In this document: positions 61,700 through 64,000 of the stretch, one piece after another
Layout of the letters: the number at the start of each line of letters is the position of its first letter
How positions within the stretch are numbered: position 1 is the first letter of the stretch
Assembly (NCBI RefSeq): GCF_012849095.1
Contig: NZ_CP051680.1
Location: 6,320,001 to 6,384,000 of the forward strand
Source: Cohnella herbarum
Lineage (GTDB): Bacteria > Bacillota > Bacilli > Paenibacillales > Paenibacillaceae
DNA length: 64,000 nucleotides
Direction: 5' to 3'
Translations under genes and position numbers: made by a program
The notes under the pieces: model-generated
Told to the model about the DNA's origin: nothing
Seen by the model: only the letters and a program-made list of their open reading frames with translations
Database searches by the model: none

Positions 61700-63910
61700 T
61701 TACTTTCGTGCGATCACGAATCCTGCAATACCGGACAGATCCTCCTGTGACACCGCGATCCGCAGCTCCGGCTCACCGATGGAGGTGGAGCCTGGCAATG
61801 TACTCAGAATGGTCAGGTGCCCATCGATCGCCCCATAGACGCGAGCTGACGTGAAAGTACCGTCGATCGAGAGGGTTCCAGCCGAGAAAGGAATACAGAC
61901 GAAGCTATTGCTAGCAGCAAGATCCCGATCGTCCAGAGAGATCAACGCCCATTGGCCCGTGAATCGAATGTAAGGCACTGGATCGTATCCCTTGGCCTCG
62001 GACCGATCATTGCGCAGCACCAACGAGGTGAGGGTATCCCGTCCGCTCAGGGATTCGATTCTTCCCCACGAGACGAGCTTCGGCTCGCCCTTCAAGCTGC
62101 CCGTGTCGGCTTCGAGCCACAGCGGTTTCCAACCGCAGGTGCGCCGATGCCAGGTTTGCAGCGCTGCCCAGCGGTTCTTGTCGGCGTCGGTGATCCGGTT
62201 GCCCTCGTTATCGAACTCGCCGATCGTTAAGCCGTTAACGCCAACGACGGCGGTGTCGAGCAAGATGGAGCCGAACGCGTCCCAATAATAACCCGTCGAT
62301 GTGTTGATCGGCATGCCGTGAGATGCGGCGAGCGATGCCCACAGGCAGCGCTGGTTATGTCCGGCGATCTCATGAACCGCGCTATCGCCCGCGTCGCCGA
62401 GATCGTCCATATTGATGAGATCGGTAACGTCGCGCATGAGCGGATGAATACCGTAATAGATGATCGAGATGTCGGGATCAATCGCTTTGGCGGCCTCGTA
62501 AGTTAGCTTGAGCAAGGAGTAGGCAAGCCGTTCGCCCCGATAGGCGGGATCGCGGGGAACGCAGACGTCGGGTCCGGGATAGCCGTATCCGAAATCAAGC
62601 TTCAGGGCCGCGGGCCGCCACTTGCGAACGAGACGTTGCGTTCGTTCGACGATCAGTTGCCTCGTCCGCTCCGAGCTTGGATCCAGCAGGTAGTGGTAAC
62701 CGCCCTCGCCGATCGGATTGCCGGACCATCTCCATTGGCGGGGAACGCCGTCCAGTCCGCAGAGTAAATCTTGCGAGGACAAGCCGGACTTCTCTGGGTT
62801 ATCCAACCAACCGATACTCTGCCAGACCGCAATGTCGTATCCTTGTTCGCGAAGTCCGTCCAGATCTGCTTCGAAATCCGGAAACCTCTCCAGATCGGGC
62901 TCGCCGCTCCCGTTGTACGTTTCCCAACGATCGTCCAAGATGATCATGTCCGCCTCCACGCTGCTGGAAACCCTCTCCTTGTAACGTTTAAGATCGTAGC
63001 GCCCTTCCTTAAAGTCGCCCCAAGTGCAGATGAAGGAACGCGCATGGCGAGGAGACTTGGGCTCGAAAGGCCCGAAGGAGGTATATAGTCGAAGCAAAGC
63101 CTCGTATCCCGTATCGGCCCATGTTAAGCGCAAGGGATCGATCCACTCGCGTTTCCGAAGATCGGGCGACGTCCACAAGTCTTCGCGATAAGAGTAATGA
63201 AGGCATGCCGTCACGGATTGCAATTGCAGCGTCAACGGCGCGTCGGGAATATCGCCCGGCCCGAAAGCCAGCCAGCCGTCGCGTCCGCCCATCGCCGCGG
63301 CGTACATAGGTCTAGGGAAGGCCGCGGCATACGGAGTGCCCATCGCATCGCCGTAGCTGCCGAGGGGCAAGCGCGCGTCGCCCATATCCCAAGAGCGCCA
63401 GAACGAATGCGTCGGGGAGGAACCGGCGGCCGGGACGCAGTAGCCTTCCGAGGACCAATCCGGCCAGAAGGCATGATCGAGCCGAGGCGCGCGAGCGAGC
63501 TCGATGTCCGTCATCAGCCGGGTTCCGTATTGCAGGCTGATCACCCGGGTATCGGACAACCAGCTTACCTCCAGCCGCGAGAATCGCAAGCCCCAATCGG
63601 TCTCTTCGCATACGAAAGAGCCGCTGCCGTAACCGTCAAGGCTTAGCGCGAGGTGATAAATTCGCCGAGCGGAAGCCTCCGCGACCGTCACCGAGGCAAC
63701 GGAAGCTTTGACGTAATCGGTCCGGCCATCCGCTGACGCGATCTCGAACGCCGGCAGAAGACTGCCGGACCAACAGACTCGAGTCAAGCTGGACGACTCA
63801 ATCTCGCCTGATTCCGGTTCATGCCCCAGTACGGCCCGATCCTTTTCCGTGTCCCAGATCAAACATTTTCCCGCAACTCTAGCAACGATAGCGGAATTTC
63901 GCAGTTTCAT
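61700..63910 (-). CDS. GH36-like (clan GH-D) alpha-galactosidase
   Basis: 736 residues from ATG 63910, 6 bp after GGAAGGTG. There is no signal peptide. An N-terminal beta-sandwich is followed by a TIM barrel containing FICTWGDFKEGRYDLKRY, ADMIILDDRWETYNG, and the nucleophile motif LKLDFGYGYPG near residue 438, typical of clan GH-D. NMDDLGDAGDSAVHEIAG would supply the acid/base region. The C-terminus is a small beta domain. It probably removes alpha-galactosyl residues from imported oligosaccharides. Subfamily and linkage are uncertain. Confidence 0.72.
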   Translation of the reverse strand: MKLRNSAIVARVAGKCLIWDTEKDRAVLGHEPESGEIESSSLTRVCWSGSLLPAFEIASADGRTDYVKASVASVTVAEASARRIYHLALSLDGYGSGSFVCEETDWGLRFSRLEVSWLSDTRVISLQYGTRLMTDIELARAPRLDHAFWPDWSSEGYCVPAAGSSPTHSFWRSWDMGDARLPLGSYGDAMGTPYAAAFPRPMYAAAMGGRDGWLAFGPGDIPDAPLTLQLQSVTACLHYSYREDLWTSPDLRKREWIDPLRLTWADTGYEALLRLYTSFGPFEPKSPRHARSFICTWGDFKEGRYDLKRYKERVSSSVEADMIILDDRWETYNGSGEPDLERFPDFEADLDGLREQGYDIAVWQSIGWLDNPEKSGLSSQDLLCGLDGVPRQWRWSGNPIGEGGYHYLLDPSSERTRQLIVERTQRLVRKWRPAALKLDFGYGYPGPDVCVPRDPAYRGERLAYSLLKLTYEAAKAIDPDISIIYYGIHPLMRDVTDLINMDDLGDAGDSAVHEIAGHNQRCLWASLAASHGMPINTSTGYYWDAFGSILLDTAVVGVNGLTIGEFDNEGNRITDADKNRWAALQTWHRRTCGWKPLWLEADTGSLKGEPKLVSWGRIESLSGRDTLTSLVLRNDRSEAKGYDPVPYIRFTGQWALISLDDRDLAASNSFVCIPFSAGTLSIDGTFTSARVYGAIDGHLTILSTLPGSTSIGEPELRIAVSQEDLSGIAGFVIARK

Positions 63911-63949
63911 ATCGCACACCTTCCTGTTCTGGAGCTTCGTCTACGCTTC

Positions 63950-63978
63950 ATTATAAGAGCGGCTCCGAAAGGAAGTAT
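63950..63978 (-). promoter_or_regulatory. Possible promoter of the alpha-galactosidase-like gene
   Basis: On the minus strand TATAAT (63955-63950) lies 40 bp before the ATG; the -35 position (63978-63973) reads ATACTT, a poor match. Confidence 0.3.
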
Positions 63979-64000
63979 TTAGCCGACATTGGGAAATAGG

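Overview
The window looks like chromosome of a spore-forming, Gram-positive bacterium of the Paenibacillaceae (Paenibacillus/Cohnella-like). The signs are lipoprotein sugar-binding proteins, strong AGGAGG-type ribosome sites with GTG and TTG starts, three YesM/YesN-type two-component systems, LplABC-like transporters, LipL, a YkuK homologue and a Csp/YdjO cold-shock pair. No rRNA, CRISPR array or intact prophage is visible. The assignment rests on gene content, not on a database search.

Layout. 1-13,300: the end of an nrdG-like gene; a repeat cluster; a secreted beta-helix protein under a promoter with an overlapping cre; then a carbohydrate locus (divergent YesN/YesM pair, sugar-binding lipoprotein, two permeases, Gfo/Idh/MocA oxidoreductase) and a stalk-domain secreted protein. 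13,400-20,050: an accessory island with an unknown protein, three very small genes (two of them in units with their own promoter and terminator), an array of six divergent tRNA genes plus one degenerate tRNA-like unit, and an RNA-repair gene set: YkuK RNase H-like protein, COG3541-type nucleotidyltransferase, a structured tRNA-like RNA with its arms in permuted order, SPFH/slipin protein and RtcB ligase. 20,060-27,100: udk, cold-shock genes, a small XRE cassette, 55-bp tandem repeats, an apparently catalytically dead IS1595-type transposase, a DUF1444-like gene, Ku, and a secreted transglutaminase-like protein.

27,100-39,530: a rhamnose/arabinose-type catabolic and uptake locus (AraC regulator, isomerase-family enzyme, sensor lipoprotein + YesM + YesN, rhamnose mutarotase, RbsA/C/C-type ABC transporter and its binding lipoprotein). 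39,790-43,340: a small basic protein, a secreted Hcp-like protein, LipL, and an SGNH/alpha-beta hydrolase fusion. 43,700-64,000: GH38 alpha-mannosidase divergent from a GntR/LacI-type repressor with shared operator-like sites; a third YesN/YesM pair with an LplB/LplC/LplA-type importer; a 1750-residue secreted protein with three CBM35-CBM6 pairs and a duplicated pectate-lyase-like beta-helix; another oxidoreductase; and a GH36-like alpha-galactosidase.

How it fits together. Most of the window is plant- or microbial-polysaccharide degradation: secreted enzymes release sugars, sensor kinases or lipoproteins detect them, YesN-type regulators switch on dedicated ABC importers, and intracellular glycosidases, oxidoreductases and isomerases process the products, with probable CcpA control. 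The most unusual part is the tRNA-array/RtcB island at about 14.1-20.0 kb, which looks like a system for replacing or repairing damaged tRNA and which contains a tRNA-like RNA that could be either a permuted tRNA gene or a Y-RNA-like tRNA mimic.
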